DNA of 64,000 bases. Source: Neurospora tetraspora. Lineage: Eukaryota > Ascomycota > Sordariomycetes > Sordariales > Sordariaceae. The notes under the pieces are model-generated. The model had not been told where the DNA came from, made no database searches, and saw only the letters and a program-made list of their open reading frames with translations. The DNA is taken from contig NW_026944390.1 in assembly GCF_033439725.1 (NCBI RefSeq), positions 2,895,032 through 2,959,031 of the forward strand, read 5' to 3'. Positions 22,581 through 34,532 of the stretch are shown piece after piece. A program made the position numbers and the translations under genes. The stretch's first letter is position 1. Every line of letters starts with the position of its first letter.

Positions 22581-23347
22581 AGTGGAAGATATGGAGCGAA
22601 GACAAAGATAGGCAAAAGGCTTAATTAGAAAGAAAGAAAGGAAGGGAATAAACGTAAAGTTCACGAACTTATATACATGACCCATGTAGGGAACGATAAG
22701 AAATCCACCTGATAAGGTTGATAAGGCTGACAAGGCTGGAAAGCCATGTTCAACTTCAACATGGGCAACCAGTCGGTCAATCGTGAGTTCTAGTCCAGAT
22801 ACTGTTGGGCTAAGCTCTAGCGTCGAGTAGGCAATCAATATACATGTGATGCTGACTTGTTGTGGTGCGACCCTTTTGATATTCTGTGGTGATGTTGTGA
22901 TCCGACGCCTGTGATGCTGACTTTCTTTTGTGTTGATGTTGTGATGCCCGTGATCCTTGTGATGTTGACTTTGTTCTGTGTTGATGTTGTCTCGACTTTG
23001 ATTCAGTCTATGTTGCGATGATTTGCGATTCGTGATACTTTATGTTCAGATCCCGATGCTCCTAGATGATTCCAAAGTTGAATGAGTGATGGGCCGGACG
23101 TTAACCAGCGTAAGAATTTGGGATAGGAGGAGGAACATGGAGAAGAAATGGTATGAAAGAAGAAAGCAACCGTCATAGTCGAATGAATTTGATGCAAAGA
23201 AAGTTTGTACTCGTTCAAATACACTAATGTGCGGGCTTCTCTAATCGAATGCAATGTGCGCACTTTGCCGCTTGAAAGCGAGTGCAAAGTTTGCACCCGA
23301 CTACACACACCAAATACTCAACCTCATGCCTACCGCACAATACCAAC
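22581..23347. other. Intergenic with TG-rich imperfect tandem repeat
   Basis: Convergent intergenic region. The only structure I see is the repeat at 22846-22998. Confidence 0.5.
22846..22998. repeat. Imperfect tandem repeat, about 50 bp units
   Basis: Roughly three diverged copies of a unit that reads TGTGATGCTGACTT, then TTGTGTTGATGTTGTGAT. The array is purine/thymine-rich and non-coding, on the 3' side of both flanking genes. Confidence 0.6.
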
Positions 23348-23731
23348 TCAAACCAGCAGTCCAACGGCCAACAAGGCCCAAACTCCCACCCCGAGCAATG
23401 TCGTCCTACCCATCTTCGAACTCGCCGCGTTGTCCTTTACTTGCCCGCCACTAATGAACGAAGAAAAGCCACCCTTTGTCTTAACACATAAGCTCATATC
23501 GCCAATATCTTTTCCTTTGAGGTGGGAGTCTGGAATCAAGCACCACAAGACGCATCCTTCAAACCCGTCCTGGCCACTAATATGCACCTCGTTGGGTGCG
23601 CAGCAATCTGTCATGCCCACGAACGATTCGTTCCAGTTGGGAATAACAAAAACGCTGCGGTCCATGGGTAGACCGGGGATGCCTTCGAGATCAGGGAGGG
23701 CATCGTGGTTGCAAGTGCGGTTGACGGACAT
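23348..23731 (-). CDS. Small cysteine-containing protein with C-terminal membrane tail
   Basis: 127-aa protein from ATG 23731 (MSVNRTCNHDALPDLEGIP). It has five or six cysteines, including the pair in DCCAPNEVH and the CVLWC motif, several possible N-glycosylation sites, and a strongly hydrophobic C-terminus (LLGVGVWALLAVGLLV). There is no clear signal peptide at this start. The layout fits a tail-anchored or GPI-type small fungal surface protein; an upstream exon could supply a signal sequence, since an intron-like ACTAAC...CCAG lies just before the ATG. The family seems familiar among ascomycetes, but I know of no assigned function. Confidence 0.6.
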   Translation of the reverse strand: MSVNRTCNHDALPDLEGIPGLPMDRSVFVIPNWNESFVGMTDCCAPNEVHISGQDGFEGCVLWCLIPDSHLKGKDIGDMSLCVKTKGGFSSFISGGQVKDNAASSKMGRTTLLGVGVWALLAVGLLV

Positions 23732-24088
23732 TTTGAGTGGTTGTATTCGATTGTAGGTGGCTGGAGGTCTTGTTAGTCTAATTGACATCCTAGAAAACAG
23801 TCTGTTGAACATACCTGCCTGTCTTGCACTGCTTAAGAATCGTGATAGCAAACGTTGGTTGTGAGGTGGAAAGCAAAGAGATGAACCGTTGCAGGTTGGT
23901 CTGGGGAAGTGGGACCTATAAAAGGTATCTTGCCCTTGTCAAAGCCAAGACGCAAGGCATATTAACGATCCCGTGGGTTGACAGTTTGACACTTTGGGCG
24001 TATTTGGTTCAACTAATAAAACAAAAGTTTGTATGGGAAAATTATCCCTATCAGCCAACAAACTGCAAATATCAGTATTGATCCGGCG

Positions 24089-24131
24089 TCGGACCCCCTT
24101 TACCCCCTATAACCCCCTTATAACCCCCCTA
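24089..24131. repeat. Short C-rich repeats inside the RIP-damaged element
   Basis: Three imperfect copies of CCCCCTATAA in a row, near the left end of the transposon. They may be subterminal motifs. Confidence 0.5.
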
Positions 24132-24304
24132 TAAACTAAATACAATAGGCTCTTGGCCGTACCTCCCCTATATATAGCTTGTATATACTTATATAAGGCT
24201 TTATTAATTTCTTAATTCAGTATAGTAATAATTTATTCTATTAGTTTCTATCTTAATGGGTTGGAGCATAAAAATAGAGTATTTTATTGGTTAATAGGGG
24301 TATT

Positions 24305-24332
24305 GAGTTAGGTTAGGTTAGGTGTTAGGTTG
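24305..24332. repeat. Short TTAGG-like run inside the RIP-damaged element
   Basis: Consecutive GTTAG/GTTAGG units. They are not the TTAGGG of this chromosome end and probably arose by chance or mutation. Confidence 0.5.
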
Positions 24333-25421
24333 GAAGTTAATACCTTGCATGACCCCCTTTCGAATTTTATCTTTTATTATAAATACTTAATAAAACAAAA
24401 TACCCCAATATGGATCCTATTCAATAGCGTATCTTTACGTTTCTAATGGCTATATTTCTGGCCGTCGCCGCTGTTATCTAAACCATCTACCTTCGAGGGA
24501 GCAACGAAATAGTATATAGAAGGAGGAGGGTATAGAGGAAGCGCTGGCTATACGGCCGTAATATTATATTCCTAGGCATTAAGATAATTGGGTGGTACAG
24601 AACCAAACTCTCTCAATTCGGAATAGATCTTATAATTACGGCGGCCGTTATAAACGAGCTCATCTAAACTAAACACCTCGTTGTCGACATCGTTATTAAC
24701 GAGGCTGGCGATCTATAAACGAGTAGGAGGCATAATAGGCAAGGCAAGGTAATAAGCCATGGAGGGAAGAGATGAGGGTACTGGTAATAGAGGATTCTAA
24801 TCAATAAAATTATAGAATTAATACCTATATTTATACCCAACCAACTCGACTCTACTTTATTCGATTAGGTACTCGATTAGGCATTCAATTAACCAGAAAT
24901 CCTCGATTTATATCGACTCGCTATTATTATTAGTAATAATAGCTTTTATACATTTAAAAGCACTATTGTTACAATTTACTCGATTCCAGCTATCATTGCA
25001 ATATATTATTATTTACATCCCCCTTTTTACCCCTTAAACCTTTACGGTTAATAACCGCCACTACCCAATATAGGAATCACATAAACGTTATATAATCTTA
25101 TAGAACGGCTTCCTAACTACTAGAAGGATGTCTCTATTTGTGAATACGTTCAAAATTGAACTCGTTACGGTAATCACGGTCTCATAGCATAAAAGACGAG
25201 GCATTTTGTAAAGAATCTCAATAATAATTTGCACCCCAACATATAGCTTCGCTTACCAGCGCCACTAAGCATATACAGGCGCCACTATGCAATAAAAAAT
25301 AAAAAGAAAAGAAAGATAAATGGTACAAAATCCCTGTCGGTTGCTGCAGATGGCGCTTTGTACCCTCCTCTACCCCTGTTAAAAACAGATTGAAATTTTG
25401 TTGGTTGAACCAAACACGCCC

Positions 25422-25897
25422 TTTGACTTGGTTCGATGCAGTGTTGACAAGTTGACATCCCTGAGGGGTGGCTGGTTCTTTATCCCTTGCAGCAGTGTAA
25501 CACACAGCCCTAGTATCTGTCAGATTCATAGGTTGGCTGATTGTGTAGTGGTGCCAATCTGACAGTATCTGCACGGATCTGGTCAAAAAAATGACCCAGC
25601 CGGCTGGTACCGAATAACACAGCACAAAGATCAGCACCGTTGGCGCCATACAAGCCCCTGGCTGACCACCACATCCGGAGCGATATCACCTCAAGGTCAA
25701 CTGACCAAAGAACGGACATAGCCGGTGTATGAAGTAATGCAGCTGAAAGTGAAAGTTATCTGTATATGATTTCTGTAATGGTAAATATCATATTGGGATC
25801 TGGGAAGATGCGGCTTGATATAATGCTCCGCTGTACGCTTCAGAGGAAAACATACACTTGCTGTATACAATCCCAGCACCCCACTCGATCCATCAAT
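25422..25897. other. Intergenic
   Basis: Between the transposon and the 3' end of the seven-helix protein gene. Nothing recognised. Confidence 0.4.
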
Positions 25898-27636
25898 CTA
25901 TACCAAATCCCGACCATACATCATGGCTCCCAGCTTATCATCCCCCATGTACATCACGTCCATCTGTTGAATCGTCGCGTATGTTCTCGGCTGGGCAGCA
26001 TTGTCCCTATCGTACTCTTCCTCAAGCTTTTCGTCCACCGTTGGTAGGGTCGGCCGTTTCAAGATGGCAAATGTATCGGAGGATTCGGACGGGGATCGGA
26101 TTGGCCAGGTTCTTCGTTTCTCGGACTGGTCGGTGGGACTGACGAGCTTGTGCCACTTTGGATGTTGGGAGCTATATCGTTCCAAGATATTGACTGGAGA
26201 CATCAACGTTAGCGTTGGTATGCGAACCGGATGGCAGATACCCGGACAGTAACACTCACCCAAGCATATGGCAAAGAACTGCACAAACAGCGGCATCATG
26301 GCAACCAAGGCCAAGATCTGTCCAAACCCCCATTCATTTTCAGAATAGGAATCTCCGGCTAGTCCCGCGGTGCGTGTCCGAAGATGGATAAAGTAGAAAA
26401 GCGCAGTCCACATCACGCCAAAACTTGCCGCGACAAGCAAGCCACCCAGTGTATGGATGACCGAAGCAACCTTGTAGTCATTCAAGACGTCCGAGTCCCG
26501 TTTCCGTAGTATGTGAATGAACCATATGACAATCCCCCAGAAGACAGTTATTCCTGCTACAACCCAAGGGGTAACATTGAGGAGATGTTCGATCTGGTGT
26601 GTGGACCGACAATCCCTTTTCAGGCAGAACTCCTCAAAATAGGACAGGTGGTCTTCCAGAGTGAAAAAGGTAAAGCTCGTAATCGCCATAAAGACGAAGA
26701 GGATAAAGATGCTCGCAAAGGTAAGAACTGGGTACTTTCGCCGGCCGGGAAACCAGGGATAAAGGCAGATGAGGACCGCAACGGAGATCAGTACACCCAA
26801 GAAGCTAAAGTAGCCCGAGTAAACGGACCCCTGCCCCTTGTTGACGACGTTGAGAGCGAGGGAGGCAATATCGAGGGCGAATGTGAAGATGTATGTCGAT
26901 ATCCAGAAGGCCTCAAGGCATTGGTCGAACGCTTTGCGAATGGTCCTTGGACGGGGCTTGCCGGCCCTTTCGGGATGTTGTCGAGAATAGAGTCGATCTT
27001 GGATGTAGAAGACGACGTGGGAAAGCAGGAAGACGGCTGTGACGGCAGCTTGAAGAAGGTAGACGATGTAGACCTGTGAAGAGATACGTGAGTGTGAGTC
27101 CGGGGGTAACAGGAGTTGTGCGCACTTACACCGATCCCTGAAAGATCAGGATTACCCTCCCACTGCAGGTTGTTGCAAAAGTCGATATGGCATTCCTTCG
27201 AGTCCCTCAAATCTTCCAGTAGCGACAAGGCACCATTTGGATCAGACTGTTGCTGACGGACGAACCAGTCGATCGCTTGGCCATATGTGAGATTCGAGAC
27301 ATCCACCGAGGCCGGCGCACAATCCTGAAGCAACGAGTAGACGCCCATGAATGGCAAGGCGGGAAGATATCCATTGGCCTCGGATATGGCATGTTGGTTA
27401 CCGGCGAGCACTCGTGAAGCCGTTGCGCAGTTGTTTTCGACAAGTAGATTGCTCAGTGTAAGGTTTCGAAGGACTGCCGGAAGCCCACGGGTGCTGGGGC
27501 TGGCGAGCAGATCGGCCAAGCCCAGGGACAGGTCACTGTTGTTGATGACTGGTCAAGACCTGAAACGAGCACAGAAGAGCCGACAAAAGGTGGACAGATC
27601 GCTTTGGAAGATATACCTACCTAGAAAGGCTGGCAT
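25898..27636 (-). CDS. Seven-helix orphan membrane protein
   Basis: Predicted 514 aa from four exons: 27636-27621 (16 nt), 27548-27130, 27073-26260, 26193-25898. Introns of 72, 56 and 66 nt have good consensus signals (for example GTGAGT, CTAAC, CCAG). A Cys- and Asn-X-Ser/Thr-containing N-terminal region of about 145 residues precedes seven hydrophobic helices, beginning VYIVYLLQAAVTAVFLLSHV, AFWISTYIFTFALDIASLAL, FLGVLISVAVLICLY, LTFASIFILFVFMAIT, WVVAGITVFWGIVIWFI, LGGLLVAASFGVMWTALFYF and ILALVAMMPLFVQFFAICL. A hydrophilic C-terminal tail of about 100 residues has SP/TP sites. This is the topology of a G-protein-coupled or similar receptor, but I recognise no class. There is no classical signal peptide. 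Ligand and role are unknown; a fungal-specific membrane protein of other function is equally possible. Confidence 0.75.
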
Positions 27637-28653
27637 ATGAGGCAAACAGAACCATAGCCGTGGATGCCTTGCATTCCCTCACCCCTCATTTCGACATCGT
27701 GCAATCGTGCATGCAAACCTCTCCCACCTTCTCGTGTCTGCCAAGTTCCCCTCCGCGAACGACGAGCTGAACAGCCTTTGTGCATTTTGGACCGTGTTAG
27801 GACCGTGTCGATGGAAACACCTGGTGAGAGGTGAACGGTGTCCCACGTTGTGTGGCACCCGGGGGCACAGCAAACTGCGACGTCGATCAAGTTTTCGTGA
27901 ACCAACTGGCCCCCAACTCTGCCACAACGGGAGAGGGACGAGCCTTGCCTATCATGTGCCATCCTGGCGCAGAACACTGCATCGAGCTATCAATAGTCTA
28001 TATGTCGTTAGCCGGCCGGTGGGATGCGGTCCAGGCTTTTGAGAGGTCGCCTTGTGTGTCTCGATTCGCGACCCCGGCGAGTCTGGGAGAGTCGGAGGGC
28101 GTTGGGGCGGGATGGTGTAACGTGGTACCCCCACGACGATAAGAGTGATCATTAAACGTCGTTAACCGTCGGGTTGTCGAGGATATGGGGAGTTAGGGCT
28201 CGGGCCGTTGTCGGGAGACAGACTGTGCGTTCGATCGTGATACTGGCGAGTGGAATCAGGGGGTCATACGGAGTTGTGACGGGAAGCAGCGTCAGCATAA
28301 ACCCACTGGAAAGATGAAAGGGGAGAAGACGGACTGACCGATACATCATGATGGTTGACTGATTGATCGAGCAAAAGATTAGGACAAATGGGCTAGGATG
28401 CCCCGCGGGAATGTGAAAAGACGTTCTGGATGCCGGTCGGGGACAATTGACGCAAGGTAGTGCAGTGGTGTCATGCAAGGAAGGTGCAGAAGGCATGAAC
28501 AGACTTCGTTATGATGCAGGAACGACCAGCATTCGCAGAAAGCACGCGTAAGGGACAGCGAACCAAGAAAACAGCAGACAGCTGAAGCAAAAAAGAATGC
28601 GCTGCATTATTTCATCAAACATTATTCGCAGGTCGTACACTCATCATCACCAC
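27637..28653. other. Intergenic
   Basis: About 1 kb between two minus-strand genes, so it holds the promoter of the seven-helix protein gene and the catalase 3' region. Short overlapping open frames on both strands have no recognisable content. Confidence 0.5.
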
Positions 28654-30269
28654 TCACTCCTTGCTATCTTTCGAACCCTCCTTACACCTCATTCCCTTCC
28701 CCTTCACCGGCGCCTTGTCATGCTCAATGCCCGCACCGCCGTTCTTCTCAAGCTCATCCAACTCTTTTTCGATAGCCTCTCCCACCTCCTTATCAACCCT
28801 ACTGAACATCTCGATTGTCTTTTTCTGCACTTCCGGCAACGCCTTGCCAACGTGCGCCGCCACATTCTTGGCAAACCGCTTGTCTTCTCCGGTCTCCTTG
28901 AAGATCTTCCATAGATCCCTCGGCTGCTCGAAATCGAGATCGGTGACTTCTGAGGAGAACAAGGCGACCTTACCGGTCCACTCGTCGTGAGCGACGTCAG
29001 GAGGACCGAGACGCATGGGGCGGAAAGAAGACCGGACGTAATTCGGGTCGCCGCCGTAGTTGCCGTCTACCCGCATTGGGCCATCACGCTGGTCCGGGGA
29101 GTACACGTGCAAGGCGCGGTTGCAGGGGAGTTGTTGGTAGTTGGGACCGACACGGTAGCGGGCGGCATCAGGGTAGGAGAACATCCTAGCCTGGAGCATG
29201 GGGTCCGCGCTAGGGCCAATGCCAGGAACCATGGTGGAGGGGGAGAACGCAGCTTGCTCGATATCCTGGAAGTGGTTTTCCGGGTTCTTGTTAAGCGTGA
29301 GTTTGCCGATGGGACGGAGAGGATAATCCCGATGCGACCAGGTCTGCGTAATATCAAAGATGTTGTACCGGTAGGTTTCGGCGTCCTTAGGATCCATGAT
29401 CTGGAAGTACATGGTCCAAGTGGGGTAGTCGCCGCGCTCGATGGCGTTGTACATGTCTTTGATGTGGTAATCGGGTTCTTCGCCGGCCAGGCGGACGGCT
29501 TCGTCGGACTCGAGGTTCTTGATGCCGGCGTCGGGCTTGAGGTGAATCTTGACGTACTTGAACGTGCCGTCCTCGGGCTTGCCGAACTTGTAGGTGTGGT
29601 TGCCGAAGCCGTTGACATTGCGGAGAGAGGCGGGGATGCCACGGCCGCCAAAGAGCTGCATCAAGCAGTGGACGCCTTCTTGGTTGTTGTTGTGGAAATC
29701 CCAGAACATGGTCGAGTCGGGCACGTTGGTCTGGGGGTGACGCTTGTGGGAGCGGTTGAGACTGGGAAACTTGACGGGGTCGCGGATGAAGAAGACGGGC
29801 AGGTCATTTCCGACAAAGTCCCAGTTGCCCTCCTCGGTGAAGAACTTGAGAGCGAAACCGCGGATATCACGAATCGTATCCGCAGAGCCCTTCTCGCCTG
29901 CTACCGTGGAGATACGGGCCAGGACCTTGGTCTTCTTTCCGACCTTGTTGAGGAAGTCAACAGACGTAAAGTCGGAGACATCTTCCGTGCACTCAAACTC
30001 TCCCCAGGCACCGGCTGCCTTGGCGTGGACGACACGTTCGGGTATGCGTTCTCGGGGGAAGTGTGCGAGGGTTTCGATCAACTGGGTGTCTTGGAGTAGA
30101 GAGAGGGCTCCCCCACGAGGCTTGGAACCCCTGAGGACAGTGGCAGCCGAAGGGTCCTGGACGGGGCGTCCCTCGGCGAGTGTGTAAACTGGTGCGTCGT
30201 CCTGTGATATGTAGAGGTAAGTATGGGCGGATTCTGGAGGGGAAGGAAGGACATACTTACTGAAGACAT
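28654..30269 (-). CDS. Monofunctional haem catalase, small-subunit type
   Basis: Breaks hydrogen peroxide down to water and oxygen. Predicted 518 aa: a 9-nt first exon encoding MSS (30269-30261), a 59-nt intron (GTAAGT, CACAG), then one long exon 30201-28654. Without the intron the frame runs into a false hydrophobic N-terminus. Catalytic His is in ERVVHAK at about residue 62, the distal Asn in DFVGNDLPVFFIRDP, and the haem-ligand Tyr in RMFSYPDAARYRVGPNYQQ. Length matches small-subunit catalases (about 500 aa), without the extra flavodoxin-like domain of large-subunit enzymes. The C-terminus is Lys-rich and ends SKE, not a canonical peroxisomal signal, so location is open. It is divergent from the amino-acid permease, 2.5 kb away. 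A long antisense ORF over it is a shadow. Confidence 0.95.
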
Positions 30270-32768
30270 GACTGTGATAATGGTAGAATCTGGTGTAGGA
30301 TGAGATGGAGAGCGAGACAACAATCATGCCTCCCAGACCACAACTGCTGTCTTTATATCGGTTTCGATGTTGATATCGCCATGCTAGTCTCGATGGTGGT
30401 GAGTGGTGGATACCATGACATCACCACTTTTTGAAATCCAACTTTTACACACACAACGCCCGATCAGCGACATCCATAGTCTCCGGGCCAAGGCAAATTG
30501 GAGGAACGAGCCATGGTTGTGACCGTGGTGGGCTATCCTCTGAGCGCTAAGTGCTGTCCATGATGCTGTTCGGTCCTTGATTCGAGTGCGATGTCTCGGG
30601 TCAGTGGCCCATTGTAAAAGTCAGGGCCCTGTTTATCATCCAGTCGTGATTCATTGGTGACGGTCGAGAGCCACGTGGGATGTGTATCACGTTCGTCAAA
30701 GGATGGAAGCTCTTCGTGCCGAATGGTTGCAATGTCGTCGTGAGGAGACCGGTGTGCTGGACCCCTCAGATATCGTGCATCAAGGCCACAATGGAACGCG
30801 GTTGCCACACATCACTTGAGTGTAGCCGGACTGGAAGTGTAAAGACTCAAGGCATGCTATTGACACTCGTGTTAAGGTTGCAGTCACTTGGCTGGCGTCC
30901 ACATGTGAATGGAATTGTAGCCAAGCATCCAAAGTCCCACGTCGTATAAAATCGCAATCTTTGGTGTTTCGCCCGCTTCCAATCGGCTCTTCTGGATTGT
31001 CGAGACAATGTTCGCGACCGTCGGCCAGTAGCGAAAAGGAAGGTGAGGTGGGTCCTCGGAAATCGCATCCGACCGAAACACATCAAGTCGTCCGCAACCC
31101 TGCAGACGTGGTCAACACGGGAGGATGGGGGAGTCCGAGATGCCAAGGGGATCATTAAATAGCGTCGCTGGGCATTGGAAGACAAGAGTTGAGGCTCTTG
31201 ATTGACAAGACAAGACAGTCAGTGCCGATGTGAAGATGTGAAGATGTGAATAGAATGCAGAATCAGCGAACGGCGAATGGTGGGCCACCAGCGGGCACAC
31301 TGCGCGGCGTTCGGGGATCGGCAATGTGGAATATCGTCGACATTGTTGCCGTCGGTGAAGGATACGATGTTCGAATGTTGTTTGATGATATATTATCAGA
31401 AGCCTGAGATGTTGAAGTTGTTATCTTTTGCCCATGCAAGTGTCATTTCCGAAGTGCATCCAGTCGAGACAAGCGATTGGATGAGACCGAGACAAAAGAC
31501 GAACTGAATGACGGCGCACGGCCGGTGCCACCGGCACGATCAGCCGCCATTGGCCAATCACAGCCCAGAAAAAACTTTTTGTCATGGGAAAAAGGCGGGG
31601 GTGGCTGTGTGCCCCTGGTGCTGCCTCCCGCACGTGAAGACAGGCCTCCAATGTCGTGTGCCGCTCGCATTGCGTGATTGAACCCCGGAGGCCCTGAGAT
31701 CTGTTGGTTCGGGGAAAGGCCTTGAGCTTTTTCGACAACCTTCATTTGCTTTTGAAGGCGGCCAAGACGGCCCTCCCGCATTCCGCCGTGGCCCGTCAGG
31801 CGATGAACAAGGGCCGGCATGGACCGTCAAGGACTGTCAAGGACTGTCAATTGTGGGGCCAAGCTGTCGAGGCAACCTCAGACGGGAACGCGGGCTGTAA
31901 CCCAATAGCGTGTGCAGTGCGCTCAGACGCATCGAGTGACATGGAGTGTCATCAACGAGACGCAATGAGACGAACTCAACCACATCAAACCAGGGGCATC
32001 ATGTTCTCGAACGTCGGCCCAATTTCCAGAATTCTGCTTTGTTGGTTCGGTCGGCCTGTCGTCTATGCATCGAGTGTGTGGCTGCTGACCCGTGCCCCGT
32101 CGCATTGCTCTTCCGAAAGACGGCATCGCCAATCCCATTCGGGAACACAGTGAAACCGTAATGTCGGTCGCTGTTCCCACTACGGAAGCTCCAAGTTTTG
32201 GCGCATTCTGACAACCCACCAGATAACAACCCGTAACTCCGGCCGCAAGTCCACCATTCAGATGGCCTGGCCTCACCCGCCGATCCTGATAACACTCTTC
32301 TCGGGCTCCACCCGGTTAGAACCGGTATCACGCTTCCACTTTGCCCAGTCCCGTCTTGCCTCTCCAGAGTCACATCTCCGACACAGCTGAGGCAAGACAG
32401 CCAGTGGAAAATGCTATACAACTGAGTCAATACCTACCCCAGACTCCTCTCACAATATTCTTTTTTGCTGATCTCATACCTTCTCGCCCATTCAGACTCG
32501 CGCACTAGAAGCCCTCCCCGCCCGTTCCTCGATTCCACTTCTCCTGCACAATCTCTGCGCCGGCCGAAACCTTAAAGACGCAGTTGGTAGAAGGGTCGCG
32601 TGGTCCTCGCCGTCTCTTCGTCAGACCAAAGCTTTCCCTCTCGTCCGATCTTTGGCTCCATCCTTGTTCGACCGAACACGAGGGAGAGAAGCGCAAAGAC
32701 CACAACCGCCCCGCCCGACAACCTTCGAACAAAAGCGATTTGAGACATATATACACACATAAAGAAAC
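30270..32768. promoter_or_regulatory. 2.5 kb divergent intergenic region
   Basis: Lies between the divergent start codons of catalase and the amino-acid permease and must carry both promoters. Short open frames on both strands look like chance. Small direct repeats are visible (GATGTGAA at 31229-31250, GGACTGTCAA at about 31828-31850). A pyrimidine-rich leader with CACATATATA precedes the permease ATG. Confidence 0.5.
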
Positions 32769-34532
32769 ATGGCGGCGCGAGCAAGTACGCCGCCGGCGCC
32801 AGCGAGTCCCTCCTCCGGCTCCTCCGCTGCCGGAACGCCACCCGGAAGCGCAACCAAGAATGAGTTTACCAAGGAACAGTTCGCCGTCGATGACGATGCG
32901 CCGTCCTTCGCCGAGCAGAACGCCGGCCCCGAGCTGAAGCGCAGGCTCAAGTCTCGCCATTTGCAAATGATTGCCATTGGTAGGTGACCCGGGATGCAAT
33001 TTCTTGAGGAGAAAAAACTGACTGATAGCACAGGTGGTACGATTGGTACTGGTCTCTTCATCGGTTCCGGCAGCGCCCTCGCCAAGTCGGGCCCCGGTGG
33101 TATCCTCATCGCCTACTGCTTTATCGCCTCCATCGTTTACAGCATCATGATGTCCCTCGGCGAAATGGCCACCTACATCCCCGTTACCGGCGGTTTCACC
33201 ACCTACGCGGCTCGCTTCGTTGACAGGTCTCTCGGTTTCTCCATGTCGTGGATCTACTGGTTCTCTTGGGCCATCACCTTTGCGCTCGAGCTGGTCGCTA
33301 CTGGTCTGATCATTCAATACTGGAACGACTCTCTGTCCATCGGCATTTTCATCGCCATCTTCTGGGTCGTCATCTTCATCATCAACATGTTCCCCGTTTC
33401 CTGGTACGGCGAGGCCGAATTTTGGATGTCCTCCATCAAGGTCATTACCGTCATCGGCTTCCTGATCTTCGGCATCTGCATCAACGCCGGCGCCGGTCAG
33501 CTGGGCTACATTGGCTTCAAGTACTGGCACGAACCGGGTGCTTTTGCTCCCTACATTGTTGACCCTAGCCGCCCTGTCGCCAAGTGGGTTGGTTTCTGGT
33601 CCGTCATGATCCAGGCCGGTTTCTCCTTCCAGGGCACCGAGCTTGTCGGCATCGCTGCTGGCGAGACCGAAGATCCGCGCCGCAACGTCCCCCGTGCGAT
33701 CCGCATGACCTTCTACCGTATCTTCCTCTTCTTCATCATGACCGTCTTCTTCATCGGCATCCTCATCCCCTACGATAACAAGGACCTGAACAACAGCGGC
33801 TACACCGCGGCTGCCTCTCCCTTTGTCATTGCTGCCCAGCTCGCCGGTGTCAAGGTCCTACCCGACATCATTAACGCTGTTTTGCTTACTGTCGTCCTCT
33901 CTGCCGCCAACTCCAACGTCTACTCGGGCTCTCGCATCCTCGTCTCCCTCGCCAACGACGGCATGGCCCCCAAGTGGTTCAAGCTCACCACCAAACAAGG
34001 CGTCCCCTGGGTTGCCGTCATTTTCACCTCCGTGTTCGGTTTCCTCGGCTTCCTCAACCTCTCTGAAAACGGCAGCCAGGCCTTCAACTGGCTTCTCAAC
34101 ATTTCGGGCGTCGCGGGCTTCATCGCCTGGTCCGGCATTCTCATCGCCCACCTCCGCTTTATGAAGGGTCTTGAGGCGCAGAACATCCCCCGCGCCAAGC
34201 TGCCTTATACCGCCGCTCTCGCCCCTTACTACGCCTACTACGCCCTGTTCTTCTGCGTCTTGATCACCCTGACTCAAGGCTTCACCGCGTTCATGCCCTG
34301 GAGCACCGAAGGTTTTTTCGTGGCGTACATCTCGCTAATCCTCTTCGCTGTCATGTACCTGGGCCACAAGCTCTTCACACTCATTGTCCACGGCGCCGCG
34401 GCGTGTAAGCCGGTCGCTGCGAAGGATATGGATCTTACTACTGGATCTTTGGATCTGGATGTGGAGATTATCGATGAGGTCGAGGAGCCTACGAGTATCT
34501 GGAAGAAGATTGGAACGGGTATCATGGGTTAA
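32769..34532 (+). CDS. Amino-acid permease, YAT/APC family
   Basis: Plasma-membrane amino-acid:proton symporter of 569 aa in two exons, 32769-32979 and 33034-34532. The 54-nt intron (GTAGGT, CTGAC, CACAG) falls inside the first conserved motif, joining IAIG to GTIGTGLFIGSG. After a Pro/Ser/Ala-rich cytosolic N-terminus come LKSRHLQMIAIGGTIGTGLF, the diagnostic YAT motif, and about 12 membrane helices. Other family motifs are FWSVMIQAGFSFQGTELVGI with ETEDPRRNVPRAI, and the SRILVSLANDGMAPKW segment in mid-protein. The C-terminal tail is acidic. Substrate range cannot be read from sequence; close relatives include broad-range and neutral amino-acid permeases. Confidence 0.94.

Larger units (their letters stand above)
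23996..25421. mobile_element. RIP-damaged DNA transposon, PIF/Harbinger-like ends
   Basis: A 1.43 kb AT-rich block bounded by inverted repeats of about 27 bp (outer end GGGCGTRTTTGGTTCAA). The left arm differs from the right arm by G/A and C/T changes only. It is flanked by TTT on both sides, a possible 3-bp target duplication. The ends resemble PIF/Harbinger-type termini, and that superfamily makes 3-bp duplications (usually TWA), so the assignment is tentative. The interior, especially 24.1-25.1 kb, is full of TpA and stop codons in all frames, as expected after repeat-induced point mutation. No transposase can be read. Confidence 0.8.

Noticed and set aside
24305-24332. Interstitial telomere-like TTAGG run
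   Set aside because: Unit is 5 bp, short, and inside a mutated transposon; it does not match the TTAGGG of this chromosome.
28987-30099. 370-codon plus-strand ORF over catalase
   Set aside because: Antisense shadow of a strongly conserved catalase frame; composition reflects the GC bias of the real codons.
32505-33530. 341-codon minus-strand ORF over the permease start
   Set aside because: Overlaps the conserved permease exon and its leader; the sequence is an acidic low-complexity shadow.
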